Shown piece after piece: positions 50,949-59,612 of a stretch of 64,000 nucleotides of DNA (positions within the stretch are counted from its first letter, which is position 1; every line of letters begins with the position of its first letter). The position numbers and the translations under genes were made by a program. This DNA comes from Paenibacillus sp. MSJ-34. GTDB lineage: Bacteria; Bacillota; Bacilli; Paenibacillales; Paenibacillaceae. The notes below the pieces were generated by a model. The model did not search any database. It saw nothing but the letters and a program-made list of their open reading frames with translations, and had not been told where the DNA came from. The DNA lies in assembly GCF_018918005.1 (NCBI RefSeq), contig NZ_JAHLPR010000023.1:1-64000 (forward strand). Reading direction: 5' to 3'.

Positions 50949-52598
50949 TTAATATGAATCGGTGTCGTGGCCTCTTTGTTCCGCTTCCTTGACGGCTTCG
51001 CCGGTATGCGCGGATCCTAACGGCCCGGCTCCCTTGCGCTCCGCCGCTTGTTTCAATCCGTCGGCAACGCGCCGGCCGTAGTCTTCGTCGCATTGCGTAA
51101 ACAATTCGATCATGCGCTGCTGAATATGCGGACTGCATTTCTGCAAGGCATTGACAAGATTGAAGATCAAATCGTTCCGCTCGAAATCGTCGAATGCCCG
51201 GTACGTCTCGCCGGCCTGCTTGAAATCGTTCGTCCGGTCGATGCTTTGGCGCACCAGCTTCCCTTCGACATGCGGCGTATATTCCCGGCCCGATTGGGAC
51301 GCTTCGCGCAAACCGTTCAAAGAGGAAGGTTCGTAATTGATATGCGGGTTTTGTCCGGGCGCAAGATCGACGTAATAGGCCATTTGCCCGTCGCGCTGAT
51401 TCGTCGCCACCCGCTTCTTGGGCGCGTTGATCGGCAGCTGCAAATAATTGGCTCCGATCCGGTAGCGCTGCGTGTCGGAGTAGGAAAGCGTTCGTCCCTG
51501 CAACATTTTATCGTCCGAGAAATCCAGGCCATCTACGAGAACCCCGGTGCCGAACGCAGCCTGCTCGACTTCGGCGAAGTAATTTTGCGGATTTTTGTTC
51601 AGTACCATCCGTCCGACTGGCCGCCACGGAATTTGATCTTTCGGCCAAATTTTCGTGTCGTCAAGCGGATCGAAATCCAGTTCCGGATGATCGTCGTCGC
51701 TTAAAATTTGAACGAACAGCTCCCATTCGGGATAATCTCCCCGTTCGATCGCTTCATACAAATCTTGCGTCGCATGGTTGAAATTTTTCGCTTGAATCGC
51801 TTCCGCGTCGGCCTGCGTCAAGTTTTTAATGCCTTGCTTCGGCTCCCAATGGTATTTCACAAGCACGGCTTCCCCGTTTTGATTGACCCATTTGTACGTA
51901 TTGACCCCCGAACCTTGCATTTGTCTGTAATTGGCCGGTATTCCCCACGGGGAGTAAACGAAAGTGACCATATGCAGCGTTTCCGGCGAATTGCTGCAAA
52001 AATCGAAAAATCGCTCGTCGTCTTGAATGTTCGTAACCGGATCCGGCTTGAAAGCATGAATCATATCGGGAAATTTAATGGCATCCCGGATGAAAAATAT
52101 TTTCAAATTGTTGCCAACCAGATCCCAGTTGCCGTCTTCCGTATAAAATTTGACGGCAAATCCCCTCGGATCGCGCAACGTTTCGGGAGAATGGCCGCCG
52201 TGAATAACGGTCGAGAAGCGTACGAATACCGGCGTTCGCTTGCCTGCTTCCTGGAACAATTTCGCGCGGGTATACTTGGATATCGGTTCGTCGCCGACTT
52301 TGCCGTACGCTTCGAAATACCCGTGAGCACCGGCTCCGCGCGCATGAACGACCCGTTCCGGCACCCGTTCGCGGTCAAAATGAGTAATTTTCTCGATGAA
52401 ATGATAATTCTCCAGCGTGGCGGGCCCGCGATTTCCGACCGTGCGCAAATTTTGATTGTTCGCGACAGGATGCCCTTGTCTTGTCGTAAGCGTTCGATCG
52501 TCTTCCCCTTCGCCCTTGCGTCCGTCAAGCGCATCGCCGGCACCCGTTACCGATATGCCGTTTTCCATCGCATTCTCTCTGTTCTGTTCATCGCCCAT
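50949..52598 (-). CDS. Haem catalase (clade of KatA/KatX)
   Basis: A 549-residue monofunctional catalase that splits hydrogen peroxide. Visible are the catalytic His region [15 protein letters not shown], the Asn in [16 protein letters not shown], and the proximal Tyr region [21 protein letters not shown]. The first ~40 residues are an acidic, Gly-rich extension not found in the shorter KatA. Total length is near spore catalase KatX, but motif detail looks closer to KatA, so I give no gene symbol. The ATG at 52598 has AAGGAGGAG. No clear PerR box was found upstream. Confidence 0.93.
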   Translation of the reverse strand: MGDEQNRENAMENGISVTGAGDALDGRKGEGEDDRTLTTRQGHPVANNQNLRTVGNRGPATLENYHFIEKITHFDRERVPERVVHARGAGAHGYFEAYGKVGDEPISKYTRAKLFQEAGKRTPVFVRFSTVIHGGHSPETLRDPRGFAVKFYTEDGNWDLVGNNLKIFFIRDAIKFPDMIHAFKPDPVTNIQDDERFFDFCSNSPETLHMVTFVYSPWGIPANYRQMQGSGVNTYKWVNQNGEAVLVKYHWEPKQGIKNLTQADAEAIQAKNFNHATQDLYEAIERGDYPEWELFVQILSDDDHPELDFDPLDDTKIWPKDQIPWRPVGRMVLNKNPQNYFAEVEQAAFGTGVLVDGLDFSDDKMLQGRTLSYSDTQRYRIGANYLQLPINAPKKRVATNQRDGQMAYYVDLAPGQNPHINYEPSSLNGLREASQSGREYTPHVEGKLVRQSIDRTNDFKQAGETYRAFDDFERNDLIFNLVNALQKCSPHIQQRMIELFTQCDEDYGRRVADGLKQAAERKGAGPLGSAHTGEAVKEAEQRGHDTDSY

Positions 52599-52750
52599 CA
52601 ATCTGCTCCTCCTTACATTTCACATGGGAAAACATTAACTTTCTAGTTATTTTATAGAAATTATTATGTTTTATTCATTCCATTTCTTGAAATGTTAGGA
52701 TGAGCAGGCTGCATCGACTGCAACAGCGCTTCGATTTCTTCGGTGCCGGT

Positions 52751-53524
52751 TCATTCGGTTTCGAATCCGTACAAACGGTTAAATACCGCCTGCAGCCCGG
52801 CCGGGCCGTGGGATTGCTTCAACTCGGCCGTCTTGCCTTCGCAAACGATTCGTCCCCGATCGAGAAAAACGACATCGTCGGCAACCGCTTCCGCGATTTG
52901 CAACTGATGCGTTGAAAAAACGACGGCTTGCCCCTGGCTTTTCAATTGTTGAACCAGTTGGACGAACGAATGCATCCAGAACGGATCGAGACCGTTGGTA
53001 GGCTCGTCCATGACCAGCAGCGGCGGTTCGGCAAGCAGCGCTTGAGCGAATAATAACCGCTGCCGCATTCCTTTGGAGAAGGAGCGCACCTGCTCGTTTC
53101 TAACATCCGCCAGTCCGACGGCGGCAAGCGTTTCTTCCGTTCGCCGCTTGGACACTTTGCGCAGCGATGCCCAGAAGGACAATGTTTCGCCGGCCGTCAA
53201 TCCTTGGCCGAACAAATAATCGTCGGGCATATACCCAAGCTGCGCCGAGTAAGCTTTGCGATCGTCAGCCCATCGGTATCCGTTCACGCATATCGAACCG
53301 CCGCTCGGTTTCAGCACGCCGACGATCATCCGCAAAATCGTGCTTTTGCCGGCCCCGTTGCCGCCGCATAAAGCCAACACGTTGCCCCGCTTCACCGTCA
53401 TGTTGACGACGTCGACGATGGTTCTCCGCTTGATCGTTTTGCGCACGTCCTGCAATGTCAATACCGGTTCGCAGGACTCTGCCGGCCGGTCCGCCGCCGT
53501 TCTAACGTAAGTCGGCTTACCCAC
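52751..53524 (-). CDS. nosF: NosF-like ABC transporter ATP-binding protein
   Basis: A 257-residue ABC ATPase. Walker A is GGNGAGKST (about 55), signature FSKGMRQRL (about 145), Walker B LLVMDEPTNGLDP (about 165) and H-loop STHQL. The start is GTG at 53524, with GAGAGGGGG upstream, overlapping the permease gene by eight bases; a longer frame to 53704 is antisense-like read-through. With the NosY-like permease it should form the exporter (often proposed to move a sulfur species) that helps NosD mature the copper site of N2O reductase. Confidence 0.87.
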   Translation of the reverse strand: MGKPTYVRTAADRPAESCEPVLTLQDVRKTIKRRTIVDVVNMTVKRGNVLALCGGNGAGKSTILRMIVGVLKPSGGSICVNGYRWADDRKAYSAQLGYMPDDYLFGQGLTAGETLSFWASLRKVSKRRTEETLAAVGLADVRNEQVRSFSKGMRQRLLFAQALLAEPPLLVMDEPTNGLDPFWMHSFVQLVQQLKSQGQAVVFSTHQLQIAEAVADDVVFLDRGRIVCEGKTAELKQSHGPAGLQAVFNRLYGFETE

Positions 53525-54338
53525 GCGTTCGCCCCCTCTCCCATATGAAATAGCTTCCCAGCATCGCCAGACCGACCCATACGGCACAAACGGCGAGAAA
53601 CAACAGCGTTCCGCCGGGTTCGTCAATCCATTGAATCCAGCGGTAATATTCCGGTCCCAGTATCGATCCGCCGCCCAGTTTGACGACGACAAACAGCCGT
53701 ACAAGCTCCGCGGGATTGCACATCGTCAGAATAAGCAATGCCGGCTTCGCCCATAGGTATGGCAGCAAGCCGAGCGCCGCAATAAGCAAAGTGGGCCAAC
53801 CGATAACGGCAAAAAACCAAATCGCCACCGCGATGGTGAGCGCCTGCCACCGGTTTTTGGCCAAAGATCCGACAATGAGCGCAACGGCCAAAAACAGCAG
53901 CACCAATCCGACGGAAAAAGCGAAAAACAGCATATACGTATTGCGCTCGAATCCTTTCCCGAACAACGCTCCGGCAACGCCCATGACGCCGTAGCCGAAT
54001 GCGACGATCGCCAGCAAGACGGAAGCGAGGCCGACATATTTGCCTGCCAAAAAAGACAGCGTCCCGAGCGGATACGTCGACAGCAGTTGCCAGCTTCCTT
54101 CTTCCTTCTCCGCGGTCAACGAAAAAGAGCCGAGAAACAGCGTCATGAGCGGAAGCAAGTACAAGATCAAGCTTAACATCGTCCCCGTCGCTCCGGAGTA
54201 CCCCTGCACGACGTTTTGGGAATTAATCAATAACAGGCTAAGGCTGAAGACGGAGAAAAGGGCCATAAACGAATAGGCCCATGGATTGCGAAACCCCGCT
54301 TTCAACTCTCTGCGCGCCACATGGTATACGTTCATCAT
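53517..54338 (-). CDS. nosY: NosY-like ABC transporter permease
   Basis: A 273-residue membrane protein with six hydrophobic segments and the ABC-2 type motif LTAEKEEGSWQLLSTYPLG, as in NosY. A conserved cytoplasmic N-terminus (YHVARRELKAGFRNPWAY) precedes helix 1. It starts immediately after nosL with no strong ribosome binding site and is probably coupled. It partners with the ATPase encoded downstream. Confidence 0.87.
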   Translation of the reverse strand: MMNVYHVARRELKAGFRNPWAYSFMALFSVFSLSLLLINSQNVVQGYSGATGTMLSLILYLLPLMTLFLGSFSLTAEKEEGSWQLLSTYPLGTLSFLAGKYVGLASVLLAIVAFGYGVMGVAGALFGKGFERNTYMLFFAFSVGLVLLFLAVALIVGSLAKNRWQALTIAVAIWFFAVIGWPTLLIAALGLLPYLWAKPALLILTMCNPAELVRLFVVVKLGGGSILGPEYYRWIQWIDEPGGTLLFLAVCAVWVGLAMLGSYFIWERGRTRG

Positions 54339-54340
54339 CG

Positions 54341-54931
54341 TTACATGCCCGTATCGGAATGCGAGTCATGCGCTTCGGCATCCGCATCGGATTCCGAATG
54401 GGATCCTTCTTCCGGGCCGGAATGCGTGTGCGCCTCCGCATCATGGTCCTCCCCGCCGTGCATATGCATCATGTCTTGATTGCGGTCCCAAGAGTGCGAA
54501 GCCAATTGATCGGCATTCATGACGATACCGGTTCCCTCCTCCGCAACGAATTGTTCCGCAGACGACCGATCCTTGAAGCTGTAAACGCCGTATGCCATCG
54601 GAGACTTGAACGAAGCATCGTATACATAGACGGCATCTTCATACTTGATCCATTCCAAATTGTTGTAATCCCGCACGAATTGCGCGCCGATGTTGTCCGT
54701 TCCGTTCTTCGCCTTCCATTCGTTCATACAACCGATATCGTCGAACTTCATATTTTGTCCGTCTTTTGTCGTCAGTTGGGTGGCGAAGGCGTCGTCTTTC
54801 ACCTGCATATTGCAAATGGCGCATTTATCGACGTTTTCGTCGATGGCGACCGGCTTGTACTCCTTCCAGCCGCATCCGGCCAATATCCCGATTAGCACAA
54901 TAACCAAACCAATCCATACCGTCTTTTTCAT
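54341..54931 (-). CDS. nosL: NosL-like copper-binding lipoprotein
   Basis: A 196-residue lipoprotein; the signal peptide ends LAGC. The NosL motif is KCAICNM near residue 43, where Cys and Met bind Cu(I), followed by DDIGCMNEW and the beta core. The last 45 residues are rich in His, Asp, Glu and Met (for example MMHMHGGEDHD), an added metal-binding tail. NosL delivers copper to apo-NosZ in known systems, but no nosZ is present here. The ATG overlaps the nosD stop as ATGA. Confidence 0.88.
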   Translation of the reverse strand: MKKTVWIGLVIVLIGILAGCGWKEYKPVAIDENVDKCAICNMQVKDDAFATQLTTKDGQNMKFDDIGCMNEWKAKNGTDNIGAQFVRDYNNLEWIKYEDAVYVYDASFKSPMAYGVYSFKDRSSAEQFVAEEGTGIVMNADQLASHSWDRNQDMMHMHGGEDHDAEAHTHSGPEEGSHSESDADAEAHDSHSDTGM

Positions 54932-56283
54932 TTTTTTACCCCCACCAAATAAATTGTCGCAATGGACGATGCTAACAAGAAAATGCCAAAGAAAAGGCTC
55001 CACCAATAATCGGAATCGCCGGAGCCGGGATTCGGGTCCGCTTCGGCCGGAAGACGCATGAGTGGCGACGAATCGGCGGCCCATACGCTCTGATCGGCAA
55101 CGAACAGACTTTCCAGAAAACGAATGCCCGGCGATTGGAAAAACAGCTGAAAAGCCGGCTTCCTGTCGACCAGCTGCTGGAAGAACGGATTGATGGCATA
55201 AGGAATGTCGCTCATTCCGTCCCGATCCAGATCAATCCCCCGAAAGCTGTCCCAATAGTTGCCGGTCAATCGATTGTCCATGCTTTCCGTCGCTTCCGCC
55301 TCGATGACGTTGGCGATAAAGCGATTGTTCGCAAATCGGTTTCCTTCCGATTCGAGCAACTGAATGCCGATAAAATTGCGCAGCACGTCGTTGTCCGTCA
55401 ATTCATTGCGCAGCGATTGCTCGATATACAAACCGACGCGGTTGCCTTCCACGACGTTGCGGTAGATTCGGGACGTTTGCACGTCAAACAGAAGAATGCC
55501 CTGGGAGTTCACGTTTTCGCTTTGCATGCGAAAGACGTTGTCTGTCACCTCGGCATCCTGCACTCCCATGATCATAGCGCCCGTTACATTGAACCGTCCT
55601 TCGTTGCCGATGACCTTCGTGCCGTTCGTGTACATGCAATGAATGCCATAGCGCGAGCGCTCCACTTTGTTGTCCTCGACTAAAGCGTCATGGCTGCTTT
55701 CCAGATAAATGCCGTCATTCATGCCGGATATTTCATTGCCGGCGATTCGGCTGCGATGCGAGTCGAACAGATCGATTCCGTTGCCTTTTTGCGATAACGG
55801 GACTTCGCGATCCCTGTCTGCTTCGGCGCCTAGCCATGCGATTTGGGAATGTTCAATGATGCCGCGATCGGCTTCGCGCAGTTGAATGCCATGCGACCGG
55901 GTTCGGATCGCGACGCGGGACAGCGTCGTCTCGTCAGCCTCAACGATTATGGCGGCTTCCCCGGTTTGCGAATTGTGATCGATCTCCACCCCTTCGAGCG
56001 TGACGCGATCGGCATGAATGACGACGGCCGGCTCGGAAGCATCGTTCACGATGCGTGCCGTACCCATTCCCCGGATATGAAGCGGCTTATCGACGACGAG
56101 CGGCCCCCGGTACGTTCCGGCAGGCAATTCCAGCGTCTCGCCCGGCTTCGCGGCATCGATCAACGTTTGGACCCGCTCGTATCCGGATGTCGGCTCCGCC
56201 CCGCCCGGCGCCGCCGCTGCGGACATCGGCAGCAACAGCAGGCATACTACGGACCAAATCAGCGTCGTTCTCACGGCCGTCAA
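54928..56283 (-). CDS. nosD: NosD-like copper ABC transporter substrate-binding protein
   Basis: A 451-residue exported protein. The signal peptide (about 1-25, SAAAA) is followed by a parallel beta-helix of repeating N-D/G-I-L units (about 60-350; HGIQLREADRG, GIYLESSHDALVEDN). The family end, NYWDSFRGIDLDRDGMSDIPY, is characteristic of NosD. A C-terminal membrane helix (FFGIFLLASSIATIYLVG) anchors it. The start appears to be TTG at 56283, overlapping the stop of the FixH-like gene. Normally needed with NosFY for copper-site assembly of NosZ. Confidence 0.89.
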   Translation of the reverse strand: MTAVRTTLIWSVVCLLLLPMSAAAAPGGAEPTSGYERVQTLIDAAKPGETLELPAGTYRGPLVVDKPLHIRGMGTARIVNDASEPAVVIHADRVTLEGVEIDHNSQTGEAAIIVEADETTLSRVAIRTRSHGIQLREADRGIIEHSQIAWLGAEADRDREVPLSQKGNGIDLFDSHRSRIAGNEISGMNDGIYLESSHDALVEDNKVERSRYGIHCMYTNGTKVIGNEGRFNVTGAMIMGVQDAEVTDNVFRMQSENVNSQGILLFDVQTSRIYRNVVEGNRVGLYIEQSLRNELTDNDVLRNFIGIQLLESEGNRFANNRFIANVIEAEATESMDNRLTGNYWDSFRGIDLDRDGMSDIPYAINPFFQQLVDRKPAFQLFFQSPGIRFLESLFVADQSVWAADSSPLMRLPAEADPNPGSGDSDYWWSLFFGIFLLASSIATIYLVGVKK

Positions 56284-56669
56284 GTCGCTTCCAACTGCTT
56301 TTTCTTCGTAATATGCAATTCGCCTTGGTAGAGATGAACATATACGTCGTATAAACTTGTTTTCTTGAACGTATATTCCGCCGAATAGTCGCCGTTGCCC
56401 GTAGTTTCCGTATCCAACAAATCTGGAATGCCTTTATTGTCCGCTGTGCGAATATCGAGTTGGACCCTGGCTTTTTCGAACGTGTTAAGTCCCGTAATCC
56501 GCACCGTTAGAGCGGTCGTTTCCCCGGCGATTACCGGCTCGGGGGTTGCGATTAACTCCACCTGCACCTTGGCGGGATTCACATTCGACGAACTTGACGG
56601 ATCGGCGCATGCCGACATAAACAGGAGCGTCAGCATTGCGAACGCAAGCATCCATATGTTTCTTTTCAT
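56280..56669 (-). CDS. FixH/YtkA-like lipoprotein
   Basis: A 129-residue lipoprotein; the lipobox is FMSAC. The mature part is an Ig-like beta-sandwich (VQVELIATPEPVIAGETTALTVRI, ADNKGIPDLLDTETTGNGDYSAEYTFKK) of the FixH/YtkA type, a fold often found beside copper proteins and cytochrome oxidase assembly factors. It is the first gene of the nos-like operon and overlaps nosD by four bases, so it probably shares the copper-delivery role. Confidence 0.82.
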   Translation of the reverse strand: MKRNIWMLAFAMLTLLFMSACADPSSSSNVNPAKVQVELIATPEPVIAGETTALTVRITGLNTFEKARVQLDIRTADNKGIPDLLDTETTGNGDYSAEYTFKKTSLYDVYVHLYQGELHITKKKQLEAT

Positions 56670-56833
56670 CTCATCCCCTCTTTCCTCTTACCGCTGATTG
56701 CCGCTTGCTATGATAGCCGTCAGTAGTCATCCTACCGGAACGGCATCCGTTTGAATATCGCTCGATAGAGCTATTGTTGTTACAACTGTGTGAAAATTTC
56801 GAAACGAAGACGGATACCCGATGCGGCAAAAAC

Positions 56834-56865
56834 AAAAAAACACTTGCCGCGTTGTAAGGCAGCAA
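56834..56865 (-). terminator. Intrinsic terminator after the second ger operon
   Basis: TTGCCGC (56844-56850) pairs with GCAGCAA (56859-56865) with one G-U pair; a run of T with one G follows on the minus strand. Confidence 0.75.
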
Positions 56866-56893
56866 ATGTTTCGTCATCTAATGATCAATCGGC

Positions 56894-58144
56894 TTATGTC
56901 GCTTTCATGCCAATACGGCGGACACGCGTTGTCACTCGAATTTCGAACGTGGCGTTCTTATACGTTTCCTGCCAACGCTCCTTCGTTCGGACATGCTCGT
57001 TCCAATACAAAGGTTTTTTTGCCCTTATATATTCTCCGAAACCGAAAATGTCGGATCCTTTTTCTTGTGTCTTGCGAATGAGATCTCCGTATGTTTTGAT
57101 CAATCCTTTCTTGTTCTCCTTCTCGATCTCTTTCAATACATCCGAATGGCCGATTTGAAACGATTCGCTTAATTTTTCTTCCACATCGATTTCCGTCATG
57201 ACGGAGACGATGAAATGCGGCTTTCCATTCCTAATTTCGACATTCATTTTCGATTTGCGGGACGTCGCGTATACCGTAACGGTTTTTTCCGGTCCGTCCG
57301 CTCTGACAAACCCGCGGTACCCCGATGTCCTGATCCCTTTAATCCCCATATAACCGGCAATTTCAAAAGGCTTCGTCACGCCCACCATTTTATCGTTCCG
57401 AAAATAAGCCAATCCGTAAATTTCAATGTTTTGTTCCTTCATTAGTTTGACATAAGGAAGAAATGCTTCTTGCCCGTGTTTCGAGGAGTTGCTCCAGAAA
57501 ATGCCGACGAAGTCGTTCGGAAATTTCCCCAGTTTGACCGCATCGTCCAATGTCGCCAGCAAATACAATGTCGGTATTCGTTTCAGTTGCGGCGTCGCCT
57601 TCATTAAGTCGATCGCCTTCCCCCCTGAGATGAGCATCCAGGCCGTTCTGCGCACTTCCGAATTGCGGCGCAAAAAGTCGTTTATATTTTCCAGCCCTCT
57701 CCTGCCCATCTCTTCCGAGACGACGATCACGCGCAAATGTCCGTAGAACAATCTGCTCGAAATTTGCTGCTGCAAATTCATGAGCGCATCGTCGATCGTA
57801 TGACCGACGACATCGATGATCCATACCGTTTGTCCCGCGCCGGGCGCGCCCCCGCCCTCGCCGCCTTCTTCTCCCTCGCCTCCCCCCGGGCCAAGCGGAA
57901 TTTTACCGGGCAGCGCGATTTGAACGGCGACGCGAATCAACTCGCGGGTCGGAACCGGGTATTTCCCGCGCAGATGGCTCACCTCTTGCTCTTGGCTTTC
58001 TTCTCCCGGGCTGGCCGTATCGATGGAAATGCCCAATACGACGGCGCGTTCTTCTATTTCCAGGCGATCCCAGCAACCTGCGAGAAGCGGTACGATCAGA
58101 ATGAACATGCAAAACAACGCGACGGGTTTACGCTTCGTCTTCAT
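56894..58144 (-). CDS. Ger(x)C family lipoprotein, second copy
   Basis: A 416-residue germination lipoprotein. The signal peptide ends VPLLAGC, followed by WDRLEIEERAVVLGISID. A Gly/Glu-rich linker (about 95-115) is not present in the first-operon GerC. The C-terminus DIFGFGEYIRAKKPLYWNEH and RRIGMKAT is typical. It is closely similar along its whole length to the GerC at 58.4-59.6 kb, so it arose by tandem duplication. The ATG at 58144 lies right after the stop of a 33-residue microprotein gene behind GGGGGTAA. Confidence 0.93.
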   Translation of the reverse strand: MKTKRKPVALFCMFILIVPLLAGCWDRLEIEERAVVLGISIDTASPGEESQEQEVSHLRGKYPVPTRELIRVAVQIALPGKIPLGPGGGEGEEGGEGGGAPGAGQTVWIIDVVGHTIDDALMNLQQQISSRLFYGHLRVIVVSEEMGRRGLENINDFLRRNSEVRRTAWMLISGGKAIDLMKATPQLKRIPTLYLLATLDDAVKLGKFPNDFVGIFWSNSSKHGQEAFLPYVKLMKEQNIEIYGLAYFRNDKMVGVTKPFEIAGYMGIKGIRTSGYRGFVRADGPEKTVTVYATSRKSKMNVEIRNGKPHFIVSVMTEIDVEEKLSESFQIGHSDVLKEIEKENKKGLIKTYGDLIRKTQEKGSDIFGFGEYIRAKKPLYWNEHVRTKERWQETYKNATFEIRVTTRVRRIGMKAT

Positions 58145-58146
58145 CG

Positions 58147-58248
58147 TTACCCCCATAATCGCAGCATCCAGTTGGCGACGAACGACAGAATTCCGGCCGC
58201 AACATTGAACCATCCGAGAAAACGGGCCACCTTCTTTTCTTTTTTCAT
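58147..58248 (-). CDS. 33-residue membrane microprotein in the ger operon
   Basis: A very short gene. The ATG at 58248 overlaps the stop of the preceding microprotein gene (ATGA) and its stop is two bases before the gerC start. The product has a basic start (KKEKKVARF) and one hydrophobic helix with aromatic residues (FLGWFNVAAGILSFVANWML). Tight coupling on both sides argues that it is translated. I do not recognise a family; a small accessory subunit of the receptor is plausible. Confidence 0.6.
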   Translation of the reverse strand: MKKEKKVARFLGWFNVAAGILSFVANWMLRLWG

Positions 58249-58361
58249 GTTTTTCTGCTCGTAGTTTTCATGTCCCATTGTAAAATGAGCCATCCTGTCA
58301 CCAACCATAACGGTATCGCCGAAACGATAAAACCGAATCCGACCTGACCGCCTCCTATCAT
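58245..58361 (-). CDS. 38-residue membrane microprotein in the ger operon
   Basis: Starts at 58361 with GGGAGG ten bases upstream, 25 bp after the first gerC, and ends in an ATGA overlap with the next microprotein gene. The product is Gly-rich at the start and has one transmembrane helix (GFGFIVSAIPLWLVTGWLIL) and a basic tail (KTTSRKT). No homologue is recognised. It could be a D-type receptor subunit split into two peptides together with its neighbour. Confidence 0.6.
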   Translation of the reverse strand: MIGGGQVGFGFIVSAIPLWLVTGWLILQWDMKTTSRKT

Positions 58362-58385
58362 GCTTTCCAGCCTCCCAGCGTGATG

Positions 58386-59612
58386 TCATTTAGACTCCAT
58401 TCCGACTCGTCGAATTTTCGTGTGAACCTTCACTTCGAACGTTGCGGAAGGGTACATTTCTTGCCACCGCTCTTTGGTCCGGATGTGGCGGTTCCAATAT
58501 TGCGGTTTTTTGGCGCGTACATATTCGCCGAAGCCGAGAATATCGGCTCCTTGATTCTGCGTTTTTTTAATAAAATCTTCATATAGTTTTGTTGCGGCCT
58601 CATTATTCTTCCGTTCGATTTCCCATAAAACTTCGTCCGTTTTCAACAAAACCGAATCGTTGACTTTTTCTTCGATATTATCTTCGAGAAAGATCGTAAC
58701 GAGGAAATGCGGGCGGCCGTTTACAATATCCACTTTTATGTACGATTTGCGGGAGGTGGCATAGAGCATGACGATCGTCGGCGTTTCTCCCACTCTCACG
58801 AAAGACCGGTAACCCGCCTGCGTTACTCCTTTAATGCCCATATATGCCGCTATTTCAAGGGGTTCCGTTACTTCCACTAATTTATCGTTTTTAAAAAATG
58901 CGATTCCCTTTATTTCAACGTTTTGCTCCTTCATGACTTTGACATAAGGAAGGAAACCTTCCTTTCCTTTTTTGGAAGAATTGCTCCAAAAGATACCGAG
59001 AAAATCGGTCGGGAACTTCCCCATGCGGACCGCTTCGTCCAACGTGGCCAACAAGTACATCGTCGGAACGCGTTCCAATTTGGGCGCGGCTTTCATCAGT
59101 TCTTTGGCATCGCCTTCCGAAACTAGCATCCAGGCCGTTCTGCGCACTTCCGAATTGCGGCGCAAATAGTCGTTCAACGTTTGCAGTCCTTTTCGGGCGG
59201 CTTCCCGGGATACGACAATAACGCGCAGATGGCCGAAAAACAGTCTGCTTGAAATTTGCTGCTGCAAATTCATAAGCGCGTCGTCGATCGTATGTCCGAC
59301 ACTGTCCAATACCCACACCGTTTCTTTTCCCCCTTTTTCCCCACCGGCTTGTCCCGGACCGAGCGGTATTTTCCCTGGCAGGGCGATCTGGACGGCAACG
59401 CGGATCAATTCTTGTTTCGGAGCGGGGAACTTGCCGCGCAAATGCGTAATCTCCTGTTCTTTCTCATGCTCTCCTTCCGCCGAATCCACTGAAATTCCTA
59501 ATACGACGGCTCGTTCCTCAATTTCAAGCCGATCCCAGCAGCCTGATAGAAGAGGAACCGTTAAGAGCATGACACAAAGCAGCTTGATCGCTCTTCCCTG
59601 CTTTTCCCTCAT
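58386..59612 (-). CDS. Ger(x)C family lipoprotein, first copy of the tandem pair
   Basis: A 408-residue germination lipoprotein; the lipobox is PLLSGC, followed by WDRLEIEERAVVLGISVD. It has the same domain order and many identical blocks as its downstream paralogue (HTIDDALMNLQQQISSRLFF, NSEVRRTAWMLVS, DFLGIFWSNSSK) and a shorter linker. The start follows AAAGAGG and overlaps the gerB stop (ATGA). Two GerC-type subunits for one A and one B suggest alternative receptors or a heteromeric C component. Confidence 0.94.
   Translation of the reverse strand: MREKQGRAIKLLCVMLLTVPLLSGCWDRLEIEERAVVLGISVDSAEGEHEKEQEITHLRGKFPAPKQELIRVAVQIALPGKIPLGPGQAGGEKGGKETVWVLDSVGHTIDDALMNLQQQISSRLFFGHLRVIVVSREAARKGLQTLNDYLRRNSEVRRTAWMLVSEGDAKELMKAAPKLERVPTMYLLATLDEAVRMGKFPTDFLGIFWSNSSKKGKEGFLPYVKVMKEQNVEIKGIAFFKNDKLVEVTEPLEIAAYMGIKGVTQAGYRSFVRVGETPTIVMLYATSRKSYIKVDIVNGRPHFLVTIFLEDNIEEKVNDSVLLKTDEVLWEIERKNNEAATKLYEDFIKKTQNQGADILGFGEYVRAKKPQYWNRHIRTKERWQEMYPSATFEVKVHTKIRRVGMESK

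Noticed and set aside
52602-52690. Possible PerR box upstream of the catalase gene
   Set aside because: The AT-rich sequence shows only a poor match to TTATAATNATTATAA, so control by PerR is not claimed.
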